From assembly GCF_040712315.1 (NCBI RefSeq), contig NC_134016.1, forward strand, positions 27,537,503-27,601,502: a stretch of 64,000 bases of DNA, read 5' to 3'. The notes beneath the pieces are model-generated. The model did not search any database. It saw only the letters and a list, made by a program, of their open reading frames with translations, and was not told the DNA's origin. Shown piece by piece: positions 21,928-35,008 of this stretch (its first letter is position 1; every line of letters starts with the position of its first letter). The stretch comes from Castanea sativa. Taxonomy: Eukaryota; Streptophyta; Magnoliopsida; Fagales; Fagaceae. The translations under genes were made by a program, and so were the position numbers.

Positions 21928-24900
21928 TGCTTTTTGTGGGACGATGTCCCTTCTTCTGAAAAAATAGTGTAATTTGTGAAAGCTTGTTCTGCTCTAGCTG
22001 AACTGAGTGAGAGAGGACAATGATTTGTGAGAGAGGGAAGACTTACTTTATAGTTGTCCAAACGTGTCTGACCACCCCTTTATTAAAGCTCTTACTGCCT
22101 GTTTCTTTATATACCACTTTTTAAAGTTAAGTTTTACTAGTTCTTGTTTTTTATGTTCAAAAGAAATCCTAAAGTTTAAATTCCATTTTTTCAAATGTGT
22201 AAAGTATTTGGTGCGCACCAAATACTTTATACCATGGAGTTTTATTTGGTACAATAATAAAAGTATTAGGTTTGTAGCGACACATTTAAAAATATGAGGT
22301 TTAATTTGTCATATAAGGATTTTTTTTTTTTAACTTTTTCCTCTCTTTATTTTTTTTGTTATGATAAATTTTTTTACCCAATTTACCTACGTGCTTCATT
22401 GGGTTTGTAGTAGCTTGAACTGTTAGACGATATTTAGGTCCCATTTATTTCAATTTAATTTTTTTAAAAAAAATAGAGAAAAATACCATGACCCTCCTTT
22501 AACTTTAGGATAGTGGTTATTATACTTTTAAACTTTTTATTTTAGTCAATTTACTCCATGAGCTTTATATATGTACTAAATTAATACAATAGCTAGTATA
22601 CCATTAACACACTAACAAATCACTTATGTGAGACCCACGTGAAACTAAAAAAATTATCAAAATTATCCCTTATGTTAGTGCAATCTCTAGCTCTTTCTCT
22701 CTTACTGTATATGTTGGTGCGATGATCACTTCACATGTATAAATGCTTGTGGAGTGTGGAGGGCAAAGGTCGGGGTTCAAGTCTCCAGGAGGGAGCTTCA
22801 CACACATATACACTTAGATTAGGCTAGAGTAGAAATTCTATCTTGTATAAAAAAAAAAAAGAATATAAGAGAGAAACTGTTCAGTTTAGAGAGAAAAAAT
22901 CCTAGGATTGTGAATTGTTTTGTTCATTGTCCTCCAATCTAGCTAATCTCCATCTAAATAAAGAGTAACTCTAATGTCTAAACGTCACCCAGCTGATTTT
23001 TTATTCAGAGTTGAGAGCCGTATAACTATTTTCTTCAAGATGTATTATGTCAAACCCAACCCCGTACCTCCATGATTGAGCTGCCAAAAGATCACTTTCA
23101 TGGGAAGGTCCTAGACTCCTGGCTTGTTCCCCAATGTAAAAAATAAAAAAATAAAATAAAATAAAAAACCGCTTCTTTATTTTAATTCACTCTTCCAATT
23201 CAATTTGTTGTTTTGCCACAAAAAAGAAAAAATAAATAAATCTCTTTGTTACAGTCATATTTTTCATGTATTGGCATATCATTTGACAAAATATATTTTA
23301 CTTGTAATTTAGTAGTTCTAAAGTGTTTCTATAATATGATGAAGTATGTTGAATAAACAAGACGTATTATTGAAGACACGAAGATTGCACCAAGAAATAA
23401 ATGAAAAAAGGCTGAAAAAGTAAACCTCGATACTAGTCTCAATTCTAGCATTTATCAAGAATAAATGAACAACCTCAATACTATAGTCTCAACCCCTTTC
23501 GGTCTATTGAGCTTCACAAATCCAAAATTCTCAGATCTGTTTTTCATCTCATGATAACTTGGATTACTAAGGTTTTGTTCACTAAACCTCTATGGAAAAT
23601 AAAAGCTTTATTTTAATTTATTAAAGGAATTATTGCAACTTAACTTAAAAATAGAATTTACAAAAGGTTAGTTTATATAAATTAAAACCTTAAGCTATCG
23701 TTAATGGATTCTCAAAAAAAAAATTAATGTTAATGGTGATTCATGCAACAATTTTTTTTTTTTTTTTTTTTTGGAAACAAACTAGGGTTTCAATTCAATT
23801 GGGTTAAATTTATATTCGTCCAATATTTTGAAGCCATTATTGTATGTGGGGGATAGAGTGTAAGCCGCCTCTAATAATTATTTTCATATGGACCATACAT
23901 CGCTTTTATTTTTCAACACTTACAATTTGTTTTCAACAATTTGTAAAAAAAGAGATGTAGAGAAAGTTTTTTTTTTTTTTTTTTTGAGAAGAAGAACAAG
24001 TTATGTCTAGACTTATTCTTTTATAATTAGAAATCTAAGGGTTAGACTTAAGTGAAGTGGCCTAGACTTAGAGTTTATTTCAATCTCTACCAATCCTAGG
24101 GTGGTCCACAGGTGGGGTTTGTGCCCAACCCGGAACCGACCCGACAACTTTGGGTGGCAAAAGAACTGACTTGCCACCGACCGCCAGAAACCACGAGTCA
24201 AGTCAATTCAGTTCGGTTTGGTGGTGATTGAAGTCGGTGAAATCAATGAAGAAAAACAAACTTAAACAGCATGGAGATTTGGCCGGATTTAGTAGTTGGC
24301 GGTGGAGGTCTAGACAGATCTTGTCAAGATTAGGCTAGATCTCAATGGATCTCGTCAAAATCATGTGAAAACTCGCCAACTGACCCAATGGTTTTGGTTT
24401 CTGGACATGTAGACCTATTGCCGACCATTGGGCCCATGCAGTTTGGGCGGGTTGGTCTATTATGAGTCACCCATGGACAACTCTAACCAATCCTATGTGG
24501 CTATGATGTTATGGCCCTAGCTAGTTAGTTTTGGTCCACCTCTTGTAAACTTCTGGCAGAGAGATCTCGAGCCCTTGGCCTTAATTATTATTCAAGTCAA
24601 ACTTTGTACTCCTTAAGTTACTTAGTTAAACTATTAGATAAACATAACAACTTCACATTAAATATGAGTAGCTTCTTGTTAATTTCACAACTAAGAACAT
24701 CTCCAATAGGCTCTCTAAAGTCAATTTTGGAGAGTAAACACGCAAAAAAATACCCTCCAACAGCCTTTCTAACTCTAAAGTCAATATTCTCTCTTAAAAA
24801 AAAAAATACCCAGTTGAATAAAAAATTATTCTTTCTCTCTCATCTCTTCCTCTTTTCTCTTTGTTTCTTCAAAGCATTGTTTATCTCTCTCTCGTTTTTG

Positions 24901-25573
24901 TCTCTCAAATATCTCTAAAATAATCAAATGATAAGTTAATGAATAATAAGAATAAAAAACCCTTAAGAAATATTACCATTTGAGAAATATGACTATTGGA
25001 AAATTCGAAAATGTTATTGTTGGACAATTTAAAAATATAGCTCTTATAAATTTAGTAAATATAGCTATTGGGAATAAATAGAGGAAGAATAAAGAAAGAA
25101 TGTCAATTAATATCACAATAAAATGTCACATCACAATATTGTCCTAATATTGTATGTTTTTAGTTGTGAGTCTTGTGATCAATCCTAGTCTAATATTTTA
25201 TTAATTTATTTAATTTTCTTTTGACATGTGAAATATGTGACATCTCATCTGTTGTGAAAAATGTTGTGCTAATTTGTCATGTCTTAACACAATTATAATT
25301 TTTATTTTTATACATGATGAGACATGTATCCCACTCAACCCACTTTTTATTCTTTCTTTCTTTTTTTCTCTCTTTTTTCTCATCCACCCGTTTCTTCTCA
25401 TTTCCCCATCAAATATCTTTTCTGTCCTCCACCCACCAACATATCTCTTCTTCAACTCTTCTTCTTCACCCAAAAGACAAGAAGGAGAAGAAAGAGATAC
25501 ATAAGACATTAAAAAAATTGAGAGAAGCCCAAAGAAGCATAGAGGAAAGGAACATTAGTAGCAGCAAAAGGAG
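21928..25573. other. Intergenic, AT-rich, mostly unassigned
   Basis: Upstream of the alpha-dioxygenase. It holds a SINE-like copy (22711-22860), long poly-T/A runs (about 23750-23772 and 23966-23985), and near 24690 a MITE-like end reading AACATCTCCAATAGG. I see no credible exon. Confidence 0.55.
22711..22860 (+). mobile_element. SINE-like element
   Basis: Contains a polymerase III B-box-like GGGGTTCAAGTCTCC near 22772, a tRNA-unrelated body and a terminal run of about 12 A at 22849-22860. About 150 bp. The A box is less clear (TTGGTGCGATGA near 22714). Confidence 0.5.
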
Positions 25574-27317
25574 TGTTGATACCGTATTTTAATTTGTCCG
25601 GCCTCGATTCACGTGTCAAAACAAATGCCAAAATCAAGAAAATAATAAAAAAATGTGCAAAAATAAAAATTTCAAAGCCTAAAAGGGTAAAAATAAATAC
25701 ACTATGATTGGATGATGGATCAAAGGGTCACAACATTTAAAAACCAATTTTTATAGGAATTGAGGCCAAAATCCTAATCAGGTATGGTAAAAAGGTTGAC
25801 TTTTTGATCCAACTGTCAGATCATGTTGAATTTTGGACCGTCTCGTAGGGCATGTTTTTCCCTTCAAAACGATAGTTTACGAGCCAAAATCAGAGTTAAA
25901 ACGGATGAGATATCACCAAAATACCAAAAAACCTAATAAAAATCTCACTTTTTCCCTAGGAAAAACATGCAAATTTTTAGTAGACTTTGTGCAATAAACC
26001 ATATCGATTGGGCAGAAACTAGAGTGATTTGGCTTAACCGTCTTGAAGTACAAGGTCTTGGGAACTTTTCATAAAAAGGGCTCGATGATACCTACCCCAA
26101 ATTGGGAGATACAAATTTTTTAAGGAAAAACGTCACAAAATTTTTCAACACTGTGTCATCATCCTTCCAAGCGTGATAACTTAATGACCGTAACTCCAAA
26201 TCCTAAAAACCAGGACCATTGGAAATTAGACATCCAGAGCTTTCTAGGAATATAAAGTTTGAAGAAAATAGAACTCGGAAAGGCCTCCAAATAGCTGCGT
26301 GAATAGCGGACTAGAAAATGGGAAAAAGACAAAGTAGGCTCAATGGGGTGGCAAAAGTGGGAGGCTTGCTAGCCTCCCATTTTACCTTTTCCTTATAAAT
26401 ATCTCCTCTTTTTTTGTGAAAAAATATAGAGAAAAGGGAAGAAAAATAGAAAAAAGAGTGGGTGTTTCCAAAATTGGGTTGCCTCTTAAAAAAGAGAGAT
26501 TTTGTGGTGTTTTTTTTAGGGCACCTCTCTTTTTGGGTAAGTGTTGTGGAGTCGCCACTTATTTTTTATGTACAAAAAATAAGAAAAACTAAAAACAAAA
26601 TACATGACTAAATTGTTCTTCTATCATTGATTGAATACAGAAGATACAAGTTTGAAAGTTTGAACATTACAAGGCTTTGGGTCCTAGTTACAATCTACCA
26701 AAATACATGCCTTTTTGTCCTAGTTACAATCTACCAAAAAAAAAAAAAAAAAAGATAAAGCCTAGGTCTACCTATCCAAGGAACTAAATTTGGAGGCTAG
26801 GTTACGGAATGAGAAGGTGTTAGGCACCTATTCTGCCCAGACAGAGTTTAGTCTTCTAGACTCTCGTGACCAATGTACCATTTTTATACATATTATGAAT
26901 GATATGCTGAATATGTGAAATAAAATAAACCACACAAATTTATTATGAATGTATCCACTTTTTTTGTTTAAAAATTCAGATCTGTTTTAATGATTAGAAA
27001 GAGAAAACAAATTATTTTGACTTATATAAAAAAATCATATATGTTTTTCTATGTGTTAAAAGAATGGTTTTTGCAGAGAAAATTCATATCTGTTTTTAAG
27101 AGATAAAAAATGGTTTTGAGTTTTGTAAAGGATCAGATCTACTTTGTGATGATAAAAAAAATAGTTTTTTGTAACAGAAAAATTAGATATGTTTTCCCTT
27201 TGAAAAAGTTTTTTTTTTTTTTTAGAGAGGATCTCATTCATAAAATAATATTATGCTACACAAAAACAAACAACAATACATGATCTCTTTCTTTATTTCA
27301 AAAATTTGCATGCATTA

Positions 27318-27530
27318 AAAAAATCAGATTTGTATCTAAAGAAGATACAAAATTCGTTTTTGTTTTAAGAAAAATTTTGATCTACATCTAAGAAAGATGC
27401 AGGTCCGTTTTATTTTGAAGAAAAATTCAAATCTACATCTAAGGTAGATGTAGATCCATTTTTATTTTGAAGAAAAATTCAGATCTACATCTAAGGAAGA
27501 TGTAGATCTGTTTGTTTTATTTTGAAGAAA
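27318..27530. repeat. ~56-bp tandem repeat with internal hairpins
   Basis: Four imperfect copies of a unit containing GAAGAAAAATTCAGATC then TACATCTAAGGAAGATGTAGATC. ATCTACATCT pairs with AGATGTAGAT inside each unit. The block lies in the solo-LTR-like region. Confidence 0.75.
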
Positions 27531-28548
27531 ATAGTTAAGTACATGCAGATCTTTAAAACTGAGAAACAGATTATAGTAACAATAAAAGAATCAAGAGCAT
27601 ATTTCGATAATCTAAATTAACAAGTCAGAATATGAATATTTGAAACAATAAAACATGCATCATCATGATAAGAGAAACATAAAAACAAAAGGGTTAGAAA
27701 GCAACCTCTTACATGAGCACTCCTTGTTCTTGAGAAGATGTTTTAGGGTTCAAAGAAACTTATTCAATTATCTTTGAAACCTAAAAACCCTAATTCTTGT
27801 AGCAAATATCAGTAATTTGAAAGTCTCATAATGTATGCCTCTCAGAGCATAAAAAAAAAAGTATTGAATTATGAGGCCCAATCTCTATTTATAGGGACTG
27901 GAGTGCTTAAAAGATAAGCAACGACACTTAAAATGCAAATCGGGACACATTCTTCTGCGAAATGGTTGAAAAGGATGTGCCTTATTGTCACCCGAAGGCC
28001 GTTGGGCCAAATCTCAAAAGATGGGAATTTGGCATTTTTAAAGTGCCGAATGGGCTCTTGGATACCAAACGCTCTTTCGTGTTTGGATGCCAATTGGACT
28101 CCTCTTCTAGGGTTTTTTGACTAATCCTTGCACCTAGATGTGTTTTCATTCTCCGTCCATAATTTTTTAAAATATTTTTTCTAAATAATTCAGGCTTTTC
28201 AAAAACAATTATCTTGTAGATAAACATCCTAAAATAAATCTTGATAAAGTTTAGATTATCCACAATTTTATTGTTATCCGATCATCCATTTTATTCTTAT
28301 GCATGCAATCCTATTTTAAACACTAATTATCAACCAATCACAAAATTATTTAATTATTTTTAATTGTTCAGCCAATTAGAATTAATTTAAATTAATCGTG
28401 TGTGATTGACTCTTCCTAGACACAAAGCATATGGACCGTGCAAACTTAATCACGCGATATCTTTTGATCCGATAGTTCGATTTAGAAACCGGACACACCG
28501 TTGCGACCGTTAGAATCTCAATATCATTTTTATGATATGCAATGAATA

Positions 28549-28630
28549 GACTGATGCATGCAATGCAAGAACAAATTAATGCATGTGGTGCAAGAACAAA
28601 TTGATGCATGTAATGCAAGAATGATTTTTT
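28549..28630. repeat. Short tandem repeat, ~30-bp unit
   Basis: Three copies of GCAAGAACAAATTRATGCATG-like units with small changes. Confidence 0.7.
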
Positions 28631-28698
28631 TGGTACATGGATGGTCACTCCAGTCATCTTCCTTAATTAAATCATGGGTGTGAAATTGAGTGTCTACA

Positions 28699-30390
28699 AT
28701 GGAAAAATTCTAAGAAAAATACCCTAGAAATTCTAAAAATATTATTTTCCCTCCTCTCTAAGAAACCTATCACACAAAAAAAGCCTCTTCTTTTTCTTTT
28801 TTCTTTTTTGTAATTTTTGTGAGTAAGCTTGTAGGGATGGGGTAGTTTTTTCATAGCTACACCCATCCCATTTCTTTCTCTCTCTCATGTAACATCACAT
28901 TTCCATATATGAAATCTTTTTCTTTATTTTGTGAATTGTTCATATTTGCCTTAAATCCATATGTTGTTGTGTAAATATCTCTATTTATCTTTATGTCCAT
29001 ATTATTATTTGCTTGTTTGTGATATTGTGTTGTTCCCCTAGATGGGTATTGGACCATCTCCTAGGCTTTGTATGGAAAGTACTCTTAGGGGGAATAAATC
29101 TCATCTCACCTAAGCATCTAAGGTTTTTATTTTTCTTGCTTTAAAATTATGTCATCTATTTTATTTTCAAGTAATCCCCTCCCCCTTTACATTTATGTCA
29201 TTGTAGGCATTGCATTTTGTATCCCTTACAACTCGGGCCCCCCTGTTCCCTAATGATGGTAAAATTCTAAAGCCCAATGTTGATTTAGGGCCCGATCAGA
29301 TTACAAATTGACTTGAAAAAGTTTTTGTGGAAAATATAACTCTTTTATGATTAAAATAAAGTTATTTTTGGAAAATTAAAGTCACGAAAACCCTAGGGCT
29401 GCATATGCACACACACATATGTGTACGCAAGTTTGATGTATGCGTACACATACAAGGGCCTACATACGCAACTAGGGTTCTAGAAGCTATGAAAGTCAAG
29501 TTTTTCTGCATTAAACTTGAGGTTTGGAATGAAACCCACATCATCTAGAAGCCATTCCAAACCCCCATTTTTCAACTATATAAAGCCTTACATGGTATAT
29601 TTCAAAAACACACAGAAAATCTTAAGGGAAAATACAAGATTCACTAGAAATAATAAATCAAAAAGGGGGTTTTTCACTAAACATCTTCAAGTCAATATTT
29701 TTTGATTGGATCCTACGTTGGCCTTGATCTTCAAGTTTTAAGATTACTAATCACTTTTGTATTTGATTGTGAATAGATTGACTGAGGGGAACAGTCAAAA
29801 TCAAGCTTGAAAAGCTTATTGTTTGAGGTATTGAGTTCTAACCTTTCTTTCCATTTCCTTGTTGTACTTCTGTTTTCTTTTTATTTTCTTGATTTGTCTA
29901 TGTTTTAATATGTTTAGGTAGCCTGGAATTCAGTAGTTTTCTATTTTAAAGCATGTTAAGTTGTTAGTTTCTTTAGTTTTTGTTTTTCTGCTCTGTTTTC
30001 TGTGTTTTTGTTTCTGGGTTAGGTTTTTAGGGCGTGTCTGCGTGTGCATGCTTTCTGCGTGCGTACGCAGGTTCAAAGTATGCATACACATGCAACTAGC
30101 CTGTGTACGCAAAATTATGTATGCACAGGCATATGTATGCCTAGAAACTCTAATTTGAGTTTTTTCTGCTTTTGTTTCTTTATTTCTTTTACCATAATAT
30201 GCCTCTATTTTTACCCTCTTTTATGTTCTTTAGTCCTTGTTTCTCTATTTGATTATTTGTTTGCCTTTAACTTGCTGGATTAGGGTTTCTTTTCAATGAT
30301 TTCTTTGTTTTTTCGTGAACACGCATTCAAATGTTCATGCATTAATGCATAGGTGCTAAGATGCAGTAAGCTAAGTGAGGTAAGGCATGC
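28699..30390. other. Intergenic, no gene recognised
   Basis: AT-rich with CT-rich stretches. It contains two related stretches of alternating purine-pyrimidine sequence (about 29420-29475 and 30058-30116, GTACGCA and CATACACATRC words) that look like direct copies ~640 bp apart. I find no exons. Confidence 0.5.
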
Positions 30391-33300
30391 ATTCATATGA
30401 ACATGCATTTATCTTGTGTTTTTGTTATGGATATGAACATTAGGGGTAGAAAGAGATTTAGGAAAGAAATAGGTAAATTTAATCAGAATATTCGACAAAG
30501 GCTCTTCTGTGGTTTTTTATCAAGAGGGATTGAGGGCAAAGAGAAAGAAATCGGTGATGGCAATGATGGAACAAAGCATGAGTAGGAGCTGGTTGCTGAT
30601 GAAAGAATGGAGAAATCTAGTACAGGGAGCATGTATGGGCATCAGGAAGCTGGCCATCAACAACTTCCCCAACAGCCATGAGGGTCCTTAGTTGGAACTG
30701 CAGAGGTTTGGGCAAAGCCTCTACAGTTCTACAATGTAAAAAAAAAAAGCCCTCGAGTCAAAACCTGATGTGATGTTTTTGATGGAGACTCGATTAGCTA
30801 AAGATAGAGGTAAAGTTGTCTAGGATAAGTGTGGGTTTGAGGAAGGTTGGGAATTGCCAAGGGAAGGATTAAGTGGTGGACTTTTATTTGCTTAGATGTC
30901 TAGGCAGGATCTCTGTATTGGGTATGCATCCAAAAATGTTGTTCATATAGACTTATTGGATAACAAAGGCAATCCTTATTCAATAACTTTTGTATATGGG
31001 CACCCTGAACAATCCAAAAGGGAGGAAGTATGGAATACTCTTCGACACCTAAAAGGCAGGGCACATTCTAAGTGGTTGTTAATTGGGGATTTCAATCAGA
31101 TTCTCAATATGGATGATAAGCCTTCAATCGTAAAATTTCTGGTGCTTCTCTTTTACAGCAATTAATTGATGATTTAGGATTATGTGAACTGGCTACAAAG
31201 GGTCAGAAATTTACCTAGATGAATAACAGAGAGGAAGGAAATTTTGTGATGGAGAAACTTGGCAAGGCGTTTGCAAGTGTGGATTGGGTAAATGCCTACC
31301 CAAATTATGCTTTAAGAAATATGCCTATTATAAGATCAGATCATGGACCAATTGTTCTGGATTTTGAAACCCAATTTCCTTTTCGAAGAAGGCCCTTTCG
31401 TTTTAAACGTATGTGGGCTTCTCACCTTGCTTGTAAAGAGGTGATTCAAAAGGCATGGAGCAGTTTTTCCTATGGCACTAGAGCTTATCAACTTCAGAAC
31501 AAGGTGAACAGAGTTAGGAAGGATTTTATCCAATGGAATAAGGAGGTTTTTGAAAGAGTAGAGAGGGATATTCAGCAAAAGATGGTTCAATTACAAGATG
31601 CTCAGAATACCATATCTTCAATAGATGATGTTAGAAAGGAAAGGGCAATTAGGGAGGAGCTTGAAACTTTGTTGAACAGAGAAGAAATGCTTTGGGCGCA
31701 AAAAGCCAGATCTGACTGGACTATAATGGGGGACAGAAATACCAGGTACTTCCAAACTTTGGTGAAGCAGAGAAGAGCAAGGAGTAGAATTATCCATCTT
31801 AAAAGGAGTGATGGGACTTATGCTGAGGATCCGATGGATATTGAGAATATTTTAGCAAACCATTTTAAAAGCTCCTATCAGGATTCTAATACTATTGGTC
31901 TTAACCGCATTTTAGAAGGTTTGAGTACCTTACCTATTCCTCAATTAAATACTTAGCAAGTTGCTATCCTCAACAGACCAATCACAAATGAAGAGATTGA
32001 AAATACTCTGTTTCAATTGGGTCCTCAGAAGGCGTCTGGTCCAGATGGCCTACCTGCCTTTTTCTTTCAAGAGAATTGGAGTATTGTTAAGAATGACATC
32101 CTTAATACTGTCCATGCCTTCTTCCATTTAGGTTATCTTTCCAAATCTCTCAACCATACTTTTATTACTTTAACTCCTAAGATAAGGTTTCCTGAGGAGG
32201 TCACCCATTTTAGACCTATAAGTCTTTGCAATGTAGTTTACAAAATCATTTCCAAGTTGCTTGTGAATAGACTGAAACCTTTCATGGATGAACTTATCAC
32301 CCCTTTCCAAAATGCTTTTATTAGAGGCAGATCCATTACTAATAATACCTTGTTGGCTCATGAAATTCTTGATATGTTGGGGAAGAAAAAGGGTAGAAAG
32401 CATGGTTTTAGTGTTTTAAAAATAGATATGAGCAAGGCCTATGATAGGGTAAATTGGGTTTTCCTAAAAGCTGTTTTGTTGTCCATGAAGTTCACCCCCA
32501 ATTGGGTAAATTGGATCCTGGAATATGTCTCCACTGTTCATTATACTCTGTTAGTGAATGGCAGCATCACCCAATCCTTTAAACCTGATAAAGGATCAAG
32601 ACAAGGATACCTTTTATCGCCTTATCTTTTCCTTATGTGTGCAAATATTTTGTCTCTTGCTTTAATCAAAGCTGAGAACAATAAGGAAATTCAGAGGGTA
32701 AGGCTGGGAAGAAATGGGGTATCTTTTACTCATTTGTAATTTGCTAATGATTCACTGCTTTTTTTCAAAAGAGAGAACAAATCTCTCGAAAGCATTTAGC
32801 AAATCTTAAGGTGGTATTGCTCTATATCAGGTCAATATGTTAACCTTGCCAAGTCTAACCTTTTTTGTTCCCCAAACATCTCTAGAGAGGACCAGGAAGC
32901 TTTAGCAGCATCTTTATAGGTGAATTTGGTGCAGGCCCCTAGCAAATACTTAGGCATGAATTTCATGTTAAGAGGTAAGAGGATAGTTGATTTCCAATTT
33001 TTGGTAGATAGACTTCATTCTAAATAGCAAGGGTGGAAAGCCAAATTGTTGTCCTAAGCTGGCAGAACCACCCTTATTTCTTCTGTCCTACAATCCATGC
33101 CCCTTTATGTTTTCTCTTGCTTTAAGGTGCCTGAGACTATTTGCAACAAACTAGATTCCATCTTTAGGGCTTTTTGGTGGGGTCATGAACCTGGAGTGAG
33201 AAAATTGCATCTATTACATTGGGATGAGATTTGTAAGCCTAAAAGTATGGGGGGCTTGGGGCTTAAGAAGTTTAGCTTGATAAATCAGGCTATGGTGGCC

Positions 33301-34814
33301 AAACAATTTTGGAGAATAAGTCAGAATCCCAACTCTTTAATGGCAAGAGATTTTAAAGCTAAGTATTTTCCTAGGAGTTCAATTTATGAGTGCACCCCTA
33401 AACCTCACCATTCATGGATTTGGAGAGGCACTGTGAATCAGAAAAACCCCAAACTCAAATAGGGTAGGTGGTGGATTGGTAAAGGTTCTGATATCCCCCT
33501 AACTCATCAGGCTTGGTACCCTTGTCCTCCTCAAAGCCTTGATAATTCCAATCTCCCAACTAAAACTGTGGCTGACCTTATTAACCATAGTAATGGCACT
33601 TGGAAATCTGATCTAGTTAGGAGCATATACCCCTTATGCAATCAATGAGGACATCATAAGCAATCCTATCTCAAGAATTGGATCAGTTTCGGATAAACTA
33701 TTTTGGAAGTATTCAAATTCAAGGGTTTTCAAGGTGAAAAATGCTTATAAGTTACTTCAAGATGATACCTCTCTATCTAGTTCAAATCACCAATATTCTA
33801 ATTCCATCCCAGCAAATATTTGGTATCTCATTTGGAAGGCGAAACTCCTTTTGAAGATTGGGAATTTTATTTGGAAGCTTATGCATAACAGTCTCCCTAC
33901 TTTCATGACCCTTAAAGAGAGGCATTACAAACACCAGTATATGCCCTTTATGCAATTTAGATGAGGAATCCACTTCACACCTCTTCTTGTATTGTTCCTT
34001 TGCTAGAGCTATGTGGCATGGTACCACATTGGCTATTCAAACCTTAGAACTAAGGAACACCTCTGTCTAGAATTGGATTAGGAACTTACTTAATAGACAT
34101 AAGCGTTTGGATGAGGTTTCAATGCAATGCTTGCAAAGCATTTTCACTACTTTGTGGACTTCGTGGAATCACAGGACCAGGGTGGTTCATGAGGGCATAC
34201 AACCTAATCCAATTGAAGTCATTCTAACAGCCCAAAATCTTTCTTATAGGTATCAAAATATCTTCACAAATGCAATACAACCTAACCAACAGAGGGTCCA
34301 TCTCAATTCTGGCCAGACAGATATGGGGTGGAATTGGCAAGTTCTCATCAAGATTGCAGGGAGGAAGAGGAAACAAACCAACCGATCTGCCTACGTGTAT
34401 GAAGCCAGGACTATTCAGGGAAACTGCATCTTCTTGGGTACTTTTAGTTGTCCTGCAAAGACTGCTTTGGGTGCTACTCAAGAAGCCTTGATGGATGCAT
34501 TATTGAAAGCCAAAGATATGGGGTATCAACGTATTTTGGTTTTATGTAATAGCAGGAGATAGTCCAAGTGTCCAACTTATTTTGAGCTCCAAACTGGCAG
34601 GAACAAACTATGGTTGTAGATATCCTGTCACTTCATCAGAATGGACTTCTATGCAAACTGCTTTTTGTTCCAAACATAGTGCTTAGTCATGTATGTTATT
34701 TAGCTGATCAAGCTACTAAGATGCCAATCCATCAGTTTTGGGCACCTATGCTTTCTGATGTAAATAGTACTCTTATGTAAGTTGTTTTCTGCTTTAATGG
34801 TAACAAAAAAAAAA
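30391..34814 (+). mobile_element. L1-type LINE retrotransposon, degenerate
   Basis: Order of apurinic-like endonuclease, reverse transcriptase, zinc-binding and RNase H-like regions, with a poly-A tail at 34804-34814. The 5' limit is uncertain; sequence at 30427-30677 encodes no recognisable ORF1 domain. No target duplication was identified. Confidence 0.85.
30678..34562 (+). pseudogene. LINE ORF2 (endonuclease-RT-RNase H), multiply broken
   Basis: Starts MRVLSWNCRGLGKAS. Endonuclease blocks follow: FVYGHPEQ (about 30988), LLIGDFNQI (about 31077) and RSDHGPIVLDFE (about 31336). RT: ASGPDGLPAFFFQENW (about 32033), HFRPISLCNVVYKIISK (about 32208), LKIDMSKAYDRVNW (about 32416) and DKGSRQGYLLSPYLF (about 32587). 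The active-site FADD box reads stop-FAND at about 32739-32750. Then a zf-RVT-like part (IFRAFWWG, MGGLGLK about 33160-33270) and an RNase H-like end (about 34330-34560). Many stops and frame changes; non-functional. Confidence 0.88.
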
Positions 34815-35008
34815 GTGCACAATGCTTTAGTTGAAACAAAACAAAAGCAAATCTTCCACAAAAAAAAACATGTGCACTGGTGTAGTGGCACAGTGCTTCT
34901 ACAGCAATGCTTCGAGGATATTTTTGTACTTCCATCAGGTCCCTTTCCAGCACATGATCTCTTTTCTTTTTCTCTCCAAATTGGAGGGATTGTGTTTTGG
35001 GATCCTGA
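34815..35008. other. Short intergenic gap
   Basis: Between the LINE tail and the next TIR-like element. Nothing recognised. Confidence 0.4.

Larger units (their letters stand above)
25574..28698. mobile_element. Solo-LTR-like block, possibly Ogre/Tat type
   Basis: Begins TGTTGATACCGTATT and ends GAGTGTCTACA, giving TG...CA termini over 3.1 kb. Internal wording GGAGTCGCCACTTATT (about 26551) and GAAGGTGTTAGGCACC (about 26813) is familiar from long LTRs of Ogre/Tat elements. No primer-binding site follows the right end and no matching 5-bp duplication is visible (AGGAG against ATGGA), so solo LTR is an inference. Confidence 0.4.
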
